Source: Acidaminococcus timonensis (GTDB lineage Bacteria; Bacillota; Negativicutes; Acidaminococcales; Acidaminococcaceae). From it: DNA of 64,000 nucleotides. Within the stretch, counting starts at the first letter, position 1; every line of letters begins with the position of its first letter. The stretch spans positions 124,001 to 188,000 of the forward strand of contig NZ_FNWH01000006.1 in assembly GCF_900106585.1 (NCBI RefSeq), in the 5' to 3' direction. Shown one piece after another: positions 27,003 to 35,175 of this stretch. Made by a program: the position numbers and the translations under genes. The notes under the pieces are model-generated. The model was not told the origin of the DNA, made no database searches, and was given only the letters and a program-made list of their open reading frames with translations.

Positions 27003-28173
27003 AGGAGAAGCGGCCGAGAGCCGGGGAGTGCCCCGGCTCACTGATGCAGGGGGTCAGCAGCATGCACACTTCCGTACGGTTCCTGGCCCTGGAACGGAAT
27101 TTGAACAGTTCTCCCAGAAGGGGAATCTTGGATAACAGGGGCACGGCCTCCAGTTTTTGCTGTTCCTGCTCGCTGATCAGGCCGCCGATGACCAGGGTCT
27201 GGCCTTCCCGCAGGCGCACCTGGGTATCGGCCGTCCGGCTGGTGATCCGATAATTCTTCAGCTCGGTGATCAGGGTGGGGGTACTGACTTCGGTGTGGAC
27301 CCGGACGGTAATCAATCCATCCCGGCTCAGGTAGGGAGTATAGGACAGCCGGATACCGGCGTCCACGTATTCCGTGGTCTGGGTGGTGGTGCTGTTGGTC
27401 ACTTTCTCCGTGACCACCGGGATGTGGTCTCCGATGAAGATGCTGGCTTCCCGGCCCGGCAGGGTGATGATGCTGGGGGTGGCCAGGACACTGGCCCTGC
27501 CCTGCTGGCACAGGGCACTGAGTGTGGCGGTCAGACCGGCAGTATACCCATGGCCCAGGTGGATCCTGGCCCCTTGATCTCTCTGGTCGCCGGAGGCCGG
27601 CAGGGTGGTCCAGTTCCATTTCAGGCCCAGCTCCCGGGAAGCTTCCTCGTTCAGGGACAGGATTCGGGCTTCCAGGGTGACCTGGCGACTGGGACGGTCC
27701 AGCAGGGACAGGGCTTCTTTCAGCCGGTCCCTTTCCCCGGCAGTACCACGGAACAGCAGTGCGTTGCTCTCCCGATCCCAGACCAGGGGGGAGTGGAACA
27801 GGGGCTTCAGTGTCTCGGCTGCCTCTTTGGCGGAAATGTATTCCAGGGGGTGGAGGGAAAGCCGGCCGAAGCGGGCATCCAGCTTCTCCGGGGTACTGAC
27901 CCAGAGGATGTTGCCTTCTTCCCGGCATTCCAGCCCGCGGCTGCGGGTGACGATGGAAAGGGCCTGGGGGAAGGGGATGTCCCGCAGTTCCAGGGAGATG
28001 GTGCCGGACAGGTCCGGATCCACCACCAGGTTCCGGTCCGCCAGCTGGGCCAGGCTCTGGAGAACATCCCGGACAGGGGCTTCTTTTACAGAAAGGGACA
28101 CCGGGTCGGCAGCCAGTACCCAGCGCACCGGGTTCAGGAGACAGAACAGGCAGGCCAACAGGAAACTTTTCAT
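26929..28173 (-). CDS. Short secretin (GspD/PilQ family outer-membrane channel)
   Basis: A 414-residue protein with a signal peptide (MKSFLLACLFCLLNPVRWVLA). An AMIN/STN-like N0 domain follows (VRDVLQSLAQLADRNLVVDPDLSG), then one N1-type domain (LEYISAKEAAETLKPLF). The C-terminal secretin domain includes ASVLATPSIITLPGREASIFIG, RLREGQTLVIGGLI and VPLLSKIPLLGELF. It should form an outer-membrane pore for type II secretion or type IV pili. ATG 28173 is chosen because GGAGG lies 7 bases upstream. It overlaps the upstream PilP-like gene by 4 bases (ATGA). The tail is Pro/Gly-rich. It is shorter than typical GspD (about 650), which carries more N domains. Confidence 0.85.
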   Translation of the reverse strand: MKSFLLACLFCLLNPVRWVLAADPVSLSVKEAPVRDVLQSLAQLADRNLVVDPDLSGTISLELRDIPFPQALSIVTRSRGLECREEGNILWVSTPEKLDARFGRLSLHPLEYISAKEAAETLKPLFHSPLVWDRESNALLFRGTAGERDRLKEALSLLDRPSRQVTLEARILSLNEEASRELGLKWNWTTLPASGDQRDQGARIHLGHGYTAGLTATLSALCQQGRASVLATPSIITLPGREASIFIGDHIPVVTEKVTNSTTTQTTEYVDAGIRLSYTPYLSRDGLITVRVHTEVSTPTLITELKNYRITSRTADTQVRLREGQTLVIGGLISEQEQQKLEAVPLLSKIPLLGELFKFRSRARNRTEVCMLLTPCISEPGHSPALGRFSFTPPSRETLSGSAPVPGTGAVPVP

Positions 28174-28679
28174 GGCCATACCTCCCCTACAGACAGCTCT
28201 CGTCCGTCACATTCCAGGGAGGAACTGTGGAAGGCCGTGACCGGTCCTTTTCCCGGCAGGGCTTCCCCCAGGGCAGCCAGGACCGTTCCCCGGGGACTGG
28301 CCACCAGTGCCCGTCTTTCACCGTTGACCGTCAGGATGCCCAGCAGGCGGTATGGAGAGGCCGGAGACGAGGATGAGACCGGTTTCCCGGGGGCGGCTGG
28401 AGGAACGGCTGCGGGAGCGGGGAGCTTCTTTTTGTGGACAGGATGGTTCAGGGGCCGGAAAGGGTCACGCCGGGGCAGGACCGGTTTCCGGGCTTTGGCT
28501 TGTTTTCCGGGAGTCCTGTCCCCATCCTGATCTGCCAGGGTGGGGACAGGAGGAAAGAGGGGAGCTTCTCCCTCCCCGGGCCAGGCCAGAGCACCGGCCA
28601 GGGCCAGAGGAAGGGGCAGCAGCACCAGGAACCGGCGGGATGCGGAAAGAGATTGGAAGGCAGGAAAAAGAGAGAACAT
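28170..28679 (-). CDS. PilP/GspC-like periplasmic linker protein
   Basis: A protein of 169 residues with one N-terminal membrane or signal segment (RFLVLLPLPLALAGALAW), a long proline- and lysine-rich linker (residues 40-105), and a small C-terminal domain starting at YRLLGILTVNGERRALV. The RRDPFRPL motif in the linker is characteristic of PilP and GspC proteins, which join the inner-membrane platform to the secretin. AGGAGG lies upstream of the ATG. It is translationally coupled to the secretin gene. No full-length family match can be claimed from sequence alone, so the name is a context-aided inference. Confidence 0.6.
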   Translation of the reverse strand: MFSLFPAFQSLSASRRFLVLLPLPLALAGALAWPGEGEAPLFPPVPTLADQDGDRTPGKQAKARKPVLPRRDPFRPLNHPVHKKKLPAPAAVPPAAPGKPVSSSSPASPYRLLGILTVNGERRALVASPRGTVLAALGEALPGKGPVTAFHSSSLECDGRELSVGEVWP

Positions 28680-28822
28680 GGGATACCTCCTTTGTGAATT
28701 ATCAGGTTATTCTTGCTTTTCCAATCCCATTATAGGGAAAAGCGGCCGGTGTTCCTACCCCAACCGGCAGCAAGTGCAAAAAGAAGGTCAAAATCGACAA
28801 TCGTGTGAAGGGAGTCCTCTTG

Positions 28823-30055
28823 ATGTTCCATTCAATCAGCCATCAATCACAGCCTTATTTCCAGTTTTCGTCTCTTTCCGGACAGCGCTGCCAGGGGGAC
28901 GCCGGGGCACCGGCGGTACGGTGGACCCACCAGATTCTGGAGACGGCCCTGGATCAGGGGGCCAGTGACATTCACCTGGAACCGGCCAAAGAGCAGCTGG
29001 GGGTGCGTTGCCGGGTAGATGGGGTCCTGCAGCCCCTGCCTCCTGTCCCGAAAAATCTCCAGGAACCGGTGTTGTCCCGGTTCAAGATCCTGGCCGGTAT
29101 GGATATCGGAGAAAAACGGCTGCCCCAGGATGGCCGCTTCCAGGGCAGCTGGCAGGGACGTCCGGTGGATGTGCGGGTGTCCTCCCTGCCTACTCTGTTC
29201 GGCGAAAAACTGGTGCTGCGGCTGCTGGACCGGGAAGCCCTCCAGCTGGAACTGGAGGGTCTGGGGTTCAGCCAGGCCAACCTGGATGCCCTGCAGCAGG
29301 TCCTGCACCAGCCTCACGGGCTGTTCCTGGTAACCGGGCCCACAGGCAGCGGGAAATCCACCACCCTGTATGCGGCCCTGGCGTCCCTGGACCGGAAGGG
29401 ACAGAACATCATTACCGTGGAGGATCCGGTGGAATATCAGATGGCAGGCATCAGCCAGGTGTCGGTGAAACCGAAGGTGGGGCTGACCTTTGCCCGCTGC
29501 CTGCGCAGCATCCTGCGGCAGGATCCGGATACCATCATGGTGGGAGAGATCCGGGATGGAGAGACGGCAGCCATCAGCATCCAGGCGGCGCTCACCGGGC
29601 ATCGGGTGTTCAGCACCCTCCATACCAATACAGCGGTGGGGGCTGTGAACCGGCTGCTTGATATGGGGATGGAACCCTATCTGGCAGCGTCTGCTCTCCA
29701 GGCGGTGGCCGGGCAGCTTTTGGTGCGCCGGCTGTGTCCCCATTGCAAAAAAGCCTATGAAGTGGGAGAATCAGACTGGGAAAGCCGGTATCTGGGGCTG
29801 GAAGGGAACCATACCCTTTATCAGGCTGCGGGCTGCGAGCAGTGCCGCCATACCGGGTACGTCGGCCGCCTTCCTCTGCAGGAAGTCCTGCTGGTGACAG
29901 ATGCCCTGCGCCAGGGCATCTGCCGTTGCCTGAGCGAAGGGGAACTGACCGCCATTGCCTGTAAGGAGGGGCTGCGGCCTCTGTGGGAAGACGGGAAAGA
30001 GAAAGTGCTGGTGGGGATGACCAGCTGCGCAGAACTGTTGCGGGTATTGGGCTAA
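28823..30055 (+). CDS. GspE/PilB-type secretion or pilus assembly ATPase
   Basis: A 410-residue traffic ATPase of the type II secretion/type IV pilus family. Walker A GPTGSGKST sits near residue 165. The Asp-box and Walker B region is LRQDPDTIMVGEIRDGETA, followed by the His box STLHTNTAVGA. The tetracysteine zinc motif is split as CPHCKK and CEQCRHTGYVGR. The usual N-terminal MshEN/N1 domain is missing, making this a short form. ATG 28823 is preferred since AAGGGAG lies 8 bases upstream. An in-frame GTG 28805 is less likely. It is divergent from the secretin pair, with which it probably works. Confidence 0.9.
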   Translation: MFHSISHQSQPYFQFSSLSGQRCQGDAGAPAVRWTHQILETALDQGASDIHLEPAKEQLGVRCRVDGVLQPLPPVPKNLQEPVLSRFKILAGMDIGEKRLPQDGRFQGSWQGRPVDVRVSSLPTLFGEKLVLRLLDREALQLELEGLGFSQANLDALQQVLHQPHGLFLVTGPTGSGKSTTLYAALASLDRKGQNIITVEDPVEYQMAGISQVSVKPKVGLTFARCLRSILRQDPDTIMVGEIRDGETAAISIQAALTGHRVFSTLHTNTAVGAVNRLLDMGMEPYLAASALQAVAGQLLVRRLCPHCKKAYEVGESDWESRYLGLEGNHTLYQAAGCEQCRHTGYVGRLPLQEVLLVTDALRQGICRCLSEGELTAIACKEGLRPLWEDGKEKVLVGMTSCAELLRVLG

Positions 30056-30065
30056 GGAGGAATTC

Positions 30066-30716
30066 ATGCTTCAGTTATGGAATCTGTTTGAAATTGCCGG
30101 GACCATTTCTTTTGCGGTCTCCGGTGCCATCGTGGGTATGGTGAAGAATATGGACGTGTTCGGCATCACCGTATTGGCTGTCCTTACCGCTGTAGGCGGG
30201 GGCATGATCCGGGATGTGCTGGCCGGGTATACGCCGCCCATGGCACTGGAGAACCCGGGGAACCTGTTATTGTCCGTATTGACGGCCCTGGCCATGTCCT
30301 GGCTGTTCGCTTCCTATCGGATCGCTGGGCGCAAGAAGCAGATTGTCACGTTTTTCTATGTAGCTGCGGATACGGTGGGGCTGGCTTCCTTTACGGTGAC
30401 CGGAACCCTGACCGGACTGTCCCAGGGGACCCTCCACACCTACGTGTATCCGGTGCTGCTGGGGCTGATCACCGCCGTGGGCGGCGGGGTGATGCGGGAC
30501 CTGATGGCCCAGCGGGTGCCCAGTGTGCTTACGGCCGATGTGTACGCCACCGCATCCCTGGCCGGCAGCCTGGTGATGTGCCTGTGCTGGCATTTCGAAA
30601 GCCAGGACCTGGCACCTTTTTTGGGAGCCTTCATGGTGATCGCCCTCCGTTTCTTCGCCATCCGCTATCGCTGGCAGCTGGTGCATCCCATGGAAAAGAG
30701 AAAAAACAGTCACTAG
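30066..30716 (+). CDS. TRIC-type cation channel / UPF0126 membrane protein
   Basis: A 216-residue inner-membrane protein with about seven hydrophobic segments. It has two homologous halves, each with a glycine-rich signature: VGGGMIRDVLAG near residue 40 and VGGGVMRDLMAQ near residue 140. That duplication is diagnostic of the bacterial trimeric intracellular cation channel family (YadS-like). It likely conducts K+ or a related cation. TAAGGAGG precedes the ATG, 10 bases after the ATPase gene. Its stop codon (TAG) lies within a CTAGTCAC repeat, so the C-terminal residues are encoded by the repeat. Confidence 0.85.
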   Translation: MLQLWNLFEIAGTISFAVSGAIVGMVKNMDVFGITVLAVLTAVGGGMIRDVLAGYTPPMALENPGNLLLSVLTALAMSWLFASYRIAGRKKQIVTFFYVAADTVGLASFTVTGTLTGLSQGTLHTYVYPVLLGLITAVGGGVMRDLMAQRVPSVLTADVYATASLAGSLVMCLCWHFESQDLAPFLGAFMVIALRFFAIRYRWQLVHPMEKRKNSH

Positions 30717-30873
30717 TCACTAGCTTACAGTCACTAGCCAAAGGAAGCCAGCTGCCAGCGACAGAAAAGATATATCTGTGTGGCTGTTGGTCCATATAAT
30801 CAAAAGAACCCGTCCTCATCATGTGAGGACGGGTTCTTTCCTTTCGCTAGTGACTAGTGACTGCAGACTAGTG
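30707..30873. repeat. Second element bounded by CTAGTGACTAG-type inverted repeats
   Basis: The left end has CAGTCACTAGTCACTAG and a further CAGTCACTAGCC (30707-30740). The right end has the inverse, GCTAGTGACTAGTGACTGC then GACTAGTGGC (30845-30873). A long terminator hairpin sits near the right end, as in the 4789-4918 element. The left end contributes the stop codon of the TRIC gene. The right end abuts the last codon of yajQ. Confidence 0.6.
30803..30839. terminator. Bidirectional terminator between convergent genes
   Basis: A perfect 16-bp stem AAAGAACCCGTCCTCA with TGAGGACGGGTTCTTT, with A and T runs on both sides. It can serve the TRIC gene on + and yajQ on -. Confidence 0.9.
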
Positions 30874-30875
30874 GC

Positions 30876-31367
30876 TTACCGCAAGTTGATGAACTGCAGA
30901 TCGATGCCGAAATCCTGGCCTCTCACCAACTGGATCACGGCCTGCAGGTCGTCCTTTTTCGGACCGGAAACCCGGACTTGATTGTCCTGCACCTGGGCCG
31001 TCACCTTGATCTTGGCTGCTTTGATGGCAGCAGTGATTTTCTTGGCTGTTTCCTTGTCGATACCCTGTTTCAGTTTTACTGTCTGGCGGACACTGCCCTT
31101 GGCGGCCGGTTCCACCTTGCCCGGTTCCAGGGCACGCAGGGATAATCCGCGCTTGGCCATCCGCTGCCGCAGGATGTCCAGGATGGCTCCCAGTTTGTAT
31201 TCATCCTCGGCCGCCAGTTTCAGTTCGTCGCCATTCAGTTCCAGGGAGGCATTGGACCCGCGGAAATCATACCGCTGGGAGATTTCCTTCCGGGTCTGGT
31301 TCAATGCATTGTCCAGTTCCTGCATGTCGATTTGGGAAACAATGTCGAAAGAGCTGTTTTTTGCCAT
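30876..31367 (-). CDS. yajQ: YajQ family nucleotide-binding protein
   Basis: A 163-residue cytoplasmic protein of the YajQ/UPF0234 family. Members bind nucleotides, in some species cyclic di-GMP, and influence transcription. The N-terminus SSFDIVSQIDMQELDNA and the internal QRYDFRGSNASLEL are strongly family-like, as are the two repeated alpha-beta halves and the C-terminal FGIDLQFINLR. GGAGGAAA lies upstream of the ATG on the minus strand. Cyclic di-GMP binding here is not demonstrated by sequence. Confidence 0.93.
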   Translation of the reverse strand: MAKNSSFDIVSQIDMQELDNALNQTRKEISQRYDFRGSNASLELNGDELKLAAEDEYKLGAILDILRQRMAKRGLSLRALEPGKVEPAAKGSVRQTVKLKQGIDKETAKKITAAIKAAKIKVTAQVQDNQVRVSGPKKDDLQAVIQLVRGQDFGIDLQFINLR

Positions 31368-31495
31368 GTTTTCCTCCTATAGGCTTTTCTTATTTTCATC
31401 AATGAGCAGGCCTGTGAAGCAGGCCTGCCTGTAACCAGTTTACAGGGACCGGGCCGCAGGGCCTGATCCGCCGCAGGGACTCAGCAGAGTTCCTG

Positions 31496-33052
31496 CTATT
31501 TGACTCTCACATCCACCTCGAACATCCGGTTCCAGGGGAATTCCACCGTATAGGATGTTCCCTTCAGGGTGGGTTCGTCTTCCACGTACTGCCGCAGCAA
31601 CCGGTTGGTCCCACTCAGGATCCGATTATAATATTTTCCCAGGTCATATTTCAACATGAAATCGTGCTGATCGATGCCCAGGCTGATCCGGTACCGCACG
31701 TTGGCCTGGTAGATCCAGTCGTCCAGCAGCCGGGTCTTCAGCAGCCGCTCCCGGTCCGTCGGTTTCATCCGCTTGCTCAGGATGCCCTGGCTGAGGGCGA
31801 ACCCGATGCTGTTGTCGGCAGTGTTCCAGCCGGAATAGGCCGTCAGGCCCAGCAGCGCTTCCGATTCGGTCATGGCCTGCATGAAGCCGTTGTCCGCTCC
31901 GTTGGCAAAGGAGATATCTGCCAGGGCCACCGGCTTCTTTTCCTCCAGATCTGCCAGTTCATTGGCGAATTCCCGGTTGGCCCGGCTGGGATAGGGCGCG
32001 TTGTCGTTGGCGGTGGAGTCCAGGCAGCTGCCGTCTTCCGGGGTATTCACGGCCAGCACCAGGTCGGCCTTTTCCAGATGGCTGGTTTCCGTGCTGCCGC
32101 TGGCCAGGATCTGGTTGCGCACGGACTCTTCCGCCCGTTCATCCGAGTACAGGGGGATGGTGCTGCCCCCTGCACCCGGTGCGAACAGGGGATAGACCCT
32201 GGGCTTTTCGCCCCGGAGTTCGTTGATGGCACGGGTCACCAGCAGGAGACCCACCTGGTCCACACCGGGCAGGATCTGGAACCGGTTCTCCGTGATCCCA
32301 TCGCCCACGTATTTCAGGTGGCGGGCTTCCATATGGGTCTGGGACAGGGGCGCATCATCATCTTTGCCCAGGGCAAAGTAGTGGAAAACGCCATTCTGGC
32401 ACAGACGGATCAGCCGCTTGTTGGTCTGGAAATTCATCAGACGGCGTGTCTTCCAGTCCTGCATCACCGAATTGGGAATCTGGGCCAGCAGGGTCTGCCG
32501 TTCCTGGTTTTCCCCATAGGTCAGGGAGCCGTCCTGGTCTTCCTTATCCTGCAGCTGGGACAACCGGAAGATTTTCGGTCCGTATTCCTGGTAGTAGCCC
32601 GGTTCCACTTTGCCGATGCTCTGTTTGGGGGTCCGCATGATGGTGCTGAATGCGTACATCTTCAGTCCCGGATTGTCCTTCTTCAGCTTTTCCAGGCGCT
32701 GGATCTTCTCTTTCAGGTATTTCTCCAGATGGTGGTGCTTTCGGGAGGCCACCAGCCCGCCATAGTTCAGGCTGTCCGTGGCAATGACCGCTGCTTCTGC
32801 ATGGGGGGCCTCCTGTTCCAGCCAGTTCCACAGGGCTTCGTTATTGCCCTCGCTTTTCTGGTCTGACAGATCCTTTTCCGGGGGTACCGTCAGGGGATAG
32901 CCGGCCGCTCTGGCCGTATCCACTGTATATTCCAGGCAGACCGGACGGTTGTCCAGGGGCACATACAGGATCTTGGGCGAAGCTTCTGCCCCGGATCCCA
33001 GCACAAAACAGAGAAAACCGGCAGTCAGAAGGGATTTTAATGAAAAATGCAT
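31496..33052 (-). CDS. DUF4127 family secreted protein
   Basis: A protein of 518 residues matching my recollection of the DUF4127 family: ILYVPLDNRPVCLEYT near the N-terminus, AVIATDSLNYGGLVASRKHH, and AYSGWNTADNSIGFALSQG near residue 400. Function is unknown in the family. A signal peptide (LKSLLTAGFLCFVLGSGAEA) predicts export to the periplasm. ATG 33052 is chosen because AAAAAAGGAGG lies 6 bases upstream. The in-frame ATG 33088 would add 12 charged residues before the signal. A TATAAT-like box on the minus strand (33080-33085) could serve it. It is divergent from uvrB. Confidence 0.85.
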   Translation of the reverse strand: MHFSLKSLLTAGFLCFVLGSGAEASPKILYVPLDNRPVCLEYTVDTARAAGYPLTVPPEKDLSDQKSEGNNEALWNWLEQEAPHAEAAVIATDSLNYGGLVASRKHHHLEKYLKEKIQRLEKLKKDNPGLKMYAFSTIMRTPKQSIGKVEPGYYQEYGPKIFRLSQLQDKEDQDGSLTYGENQERQTLLAQIPNSVMQDWKTRRLMNFQTNKRLIRLCQNGVFHYFALGKDDDAPLSQTHMEARHLKYVGDGITENRFQILPGVDQVGLLLVTRAINELRGEKPRVYPLFAPGAGGSTIPLYSDERAEESVRNQILASGSTETSHLEKADLVLAVNTPEDGSCLDSTANDNAPYPSRANREFANELADLEEKKPVALADISFANGADNGFMQAMTESEALLGLTAYSGWNTADNSIGFALSQGILSKRMKPTDRERLLKTRLLDDWIYQANVRYRISLGIDQHDFMLKYDLGKYYNRILSGTNRLLRQYVEDEPTLKGTSYTVEFPWNRMFEVDVRVK

Positions 33053-33180
33053 GTCTTCCTCCTTTTTTCGTATCGTTTTATTATACACTATCTCTCCATG
33101 GAAAAGAAAGACTCTCCGGTCAGCAGCCTTCTCTCATATGATATAATTGGATTTGAATCGATTACCAAAGGAGAAACATC

Positions 33181-35175
33181 ATGCCATTTACAATCCATGC
33201 GCCCTTTGCTCCTGCCGGGGACCAGCCGGAAGCCATCGATGCCCTGGCCAGAGGGGTGGAGAAGGGACTCCATACCCAGGTCCTGCTGGGGGCTACAGGG
33301 ACGGGCAAGACCTATACCATTGCCCAGGTGATCCAGAAGGTGCAGAAGCCCACCCTGGTCATCGCCCATAATAAGACGCTGGCTGCCCAGCTGTGCAGTG
33401 AATTCAAGGAATTCTTCCCTGACAATGCAGTGGAATATTTCGTTTCCTACTACGATTTTTACCAGCCGGAAGCTTATATACCGGCTACGGATACCTATAT
33501 CGAAAAAGATTCTTCCATCAACGATGAGATCGATAAACTGCGCCACTCGGCCACCTCGGCCCTGATGGAGCGGCGGGATGTGATCGTGGTGGCGTCCGTT
33601 TCCTGTATCTACGGCCTGGGGGCCCCGAAAGACTACTACGACAGCGTGCTGTCCCTGCGGGTGGGTCAGCAGGTAGACCGGGACGCCATCCTGGAGAAAC
33701 TGGTGAAGATCCGCTACGACCGCAACGATCTGGTGCTGGAACGGGGCAAGTTTCGGGTCCGGGGGGATGTGATCGAAGTGGTCCCCTCCAGCTATGGGGA
33801 AAAGGCCATCCGCATCGAGCTGTTCGGGGATGAGGTGGACACCATTAGCGAAATCGACATCCTGAACGGGGATGTGATCGACCGGCGGACCCATGTGGCC
33901 ATCTTCCCGGCCAGTCATTATGTAACCAGCGACGAGAACATGGAACGGGCCCGCCAGGACATCCGCAGGGAATTGAACCAGCGGCTGAAGGTCCTGAAAA
34001 GCGAGAACAAGCTGCTGGAGGCCCAGCGGCTGGAACAGCGGACCAACTACGATCTGGAAATGATGCAGGAACTGGGATACTGCAGCGGCATCGAGAATTA
34101 TTCCCGCCACCTCACGGGCCGGAAACCTGGAGAACCACCCTTTACCCTGGTGGATTATTTTCCGGAGGATTTCCTGACCGTGGTGGACGAAAGCCACGTG
34201 ACACTGCCCCAGCTGCGGGCCATGTACGCCGGGGACCAGAGCCGGAAACAGCAGCTGGTGAAGTACGGGTTCCGTCTGCCTTCCGCGCTGGACAACCGGC
34301 CTCTGACCTTTGATGAGTTCCAGGCCCGGCGGAAGCAGATCATCTACGTTTCGGCCACCCCCGGTCCCTACGAAATGGAGACCACGGACAATGTGGTGGA
34401 GCAGATCATCCGGCCCACGGGCCTTCTGGATCCCAAAATCGAAGTGCGGCCCATCAAGGGACAGATCGACGACCTGATGGGCGAAATCCATAAGGTGACG
34501 GCCCAGAAGGAACGGGTCCTGGTCACCACCCTGACGAAGAAAATGGCCGAAGACCTGACGGAATATCTGACCACTGCCGGGGTGCGGGTGCGCTACCTCC
34601 ATTCGGACATTGCCACCATCGAACGGGCGGAAATCATCCACGACCTGCGGGCCGGCAAGTTTGACGTGCTGGTGGGCATCAACCTGCTGCGGGAAGGACT
34701 GGATATGCCGGAAGTGAGCCTGGTGGCCATCCTGGATGCTGATAAGGAAGGCTTTCTGCGCAGCGATACCGCCATGGTCCAGACCATCGGACGGGCGGCG
34801 CGGAATGCCCACGGACGGGTCATCATGTATGCGGATACCATCACCGGTTCCATGGAACGGGCCATCAGCGAGACAGCCCGGCGGCGGGAAAAACAGGAGG
34901 CTTTCAACAAGGCCCATGGCATCATCCCCAAAACCATCCAGAAGAAGGTGGTGGACCTGATCAAGCTGACCAAAGTGGAAGAGGACGATACGGCTACCAA
35001 AGGGTACACGGCCAGATCCGTGAAGAAACTGACGCCCAGGGATCGGGACAAACAGATCAAACTGCTGGAAAAGAAAATGAAGGAAGCGGCCAGAGAGCTG
35101 GACTTCGAACTGGCAGCGGAATACCGGGATCAGCTGATTTTGCTGAAAGGAGAGCAGCGGAAAGCTCATGAATGA
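33181..35175 (+). CDS. uvrB: Excinuclease ABC subunit B
   Basis: The damage-verifying helicase-like subunit of nucleotide excision repair, 664 residues, normal length. Walker A GATGTGKT is near residue 39. The beta-hairpin region [20 protein letters not shown], here trimmed by flanking residues, follows near residue 95. Helicase motifs continue to [12 protein letters not shown], and the C-terminal UVR motif that contacts UvrC is at about 625-660. GGAGAAAC precedes the ATG. A TATAAT at 33142-33147 is a candidate -10. It overlaps uvrA by 8 bases. Confidence 0.97.
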   Translation: MPFTIHAPFAPAGDQPEAIDALARGVEKGLHTQVLLGATGTGKTYTIAQVIQKVQKPTLVIAHNKTLAAQLCSEFKEFFPDNAVEYFVSYYDFYQPEAYIPATDTYIEKDSSINDEIDKLRHSATSALMERRDVIVVASVSCIYGLGAPKDYYDSVLSLRVGQQVDRDAILEKLVKIRYDRNDLVLERGKFRVRGDVIEVVPSSYGEKAIRIELFGDEVDTISEIDILNGDVIDRRTHVAIFPASHYVTSDENMERARQDIRRELNQRLKVLKSENKLLEAQRLEQRTNYDLEMMQELGYCSGIENYSRHLTGRKPGEPPFTLVDYFPEDFLTVVDESHVTLPQLRAMYAGDQSRKQQLVKYGFRLPSALDNRPLTFDEFQARRKQIIYVSATPGPYEMETTDNVVEQIIRPTGLLDPKIEVRPIKGQIDDLMGEIHKVTAQKERVLVTTLTKKMAEDLTEYLTTAGVRVRYLHSDIATIERAEIIHDLRAGKFDVLVGINLLREGLDMPEVSLVAILDADKEGFLRSDTAMVQTIGRAARNAHGRVIMYADTITGSMERAISETARRREKQEAFNKAHGIIPKTIQKKVVDLIKLTKVEEDDTATKGYTARSVKKLTPRDRDKQIKLLEKKMKEAARELDFELAAEYRDQLILLKGEQRKAHE

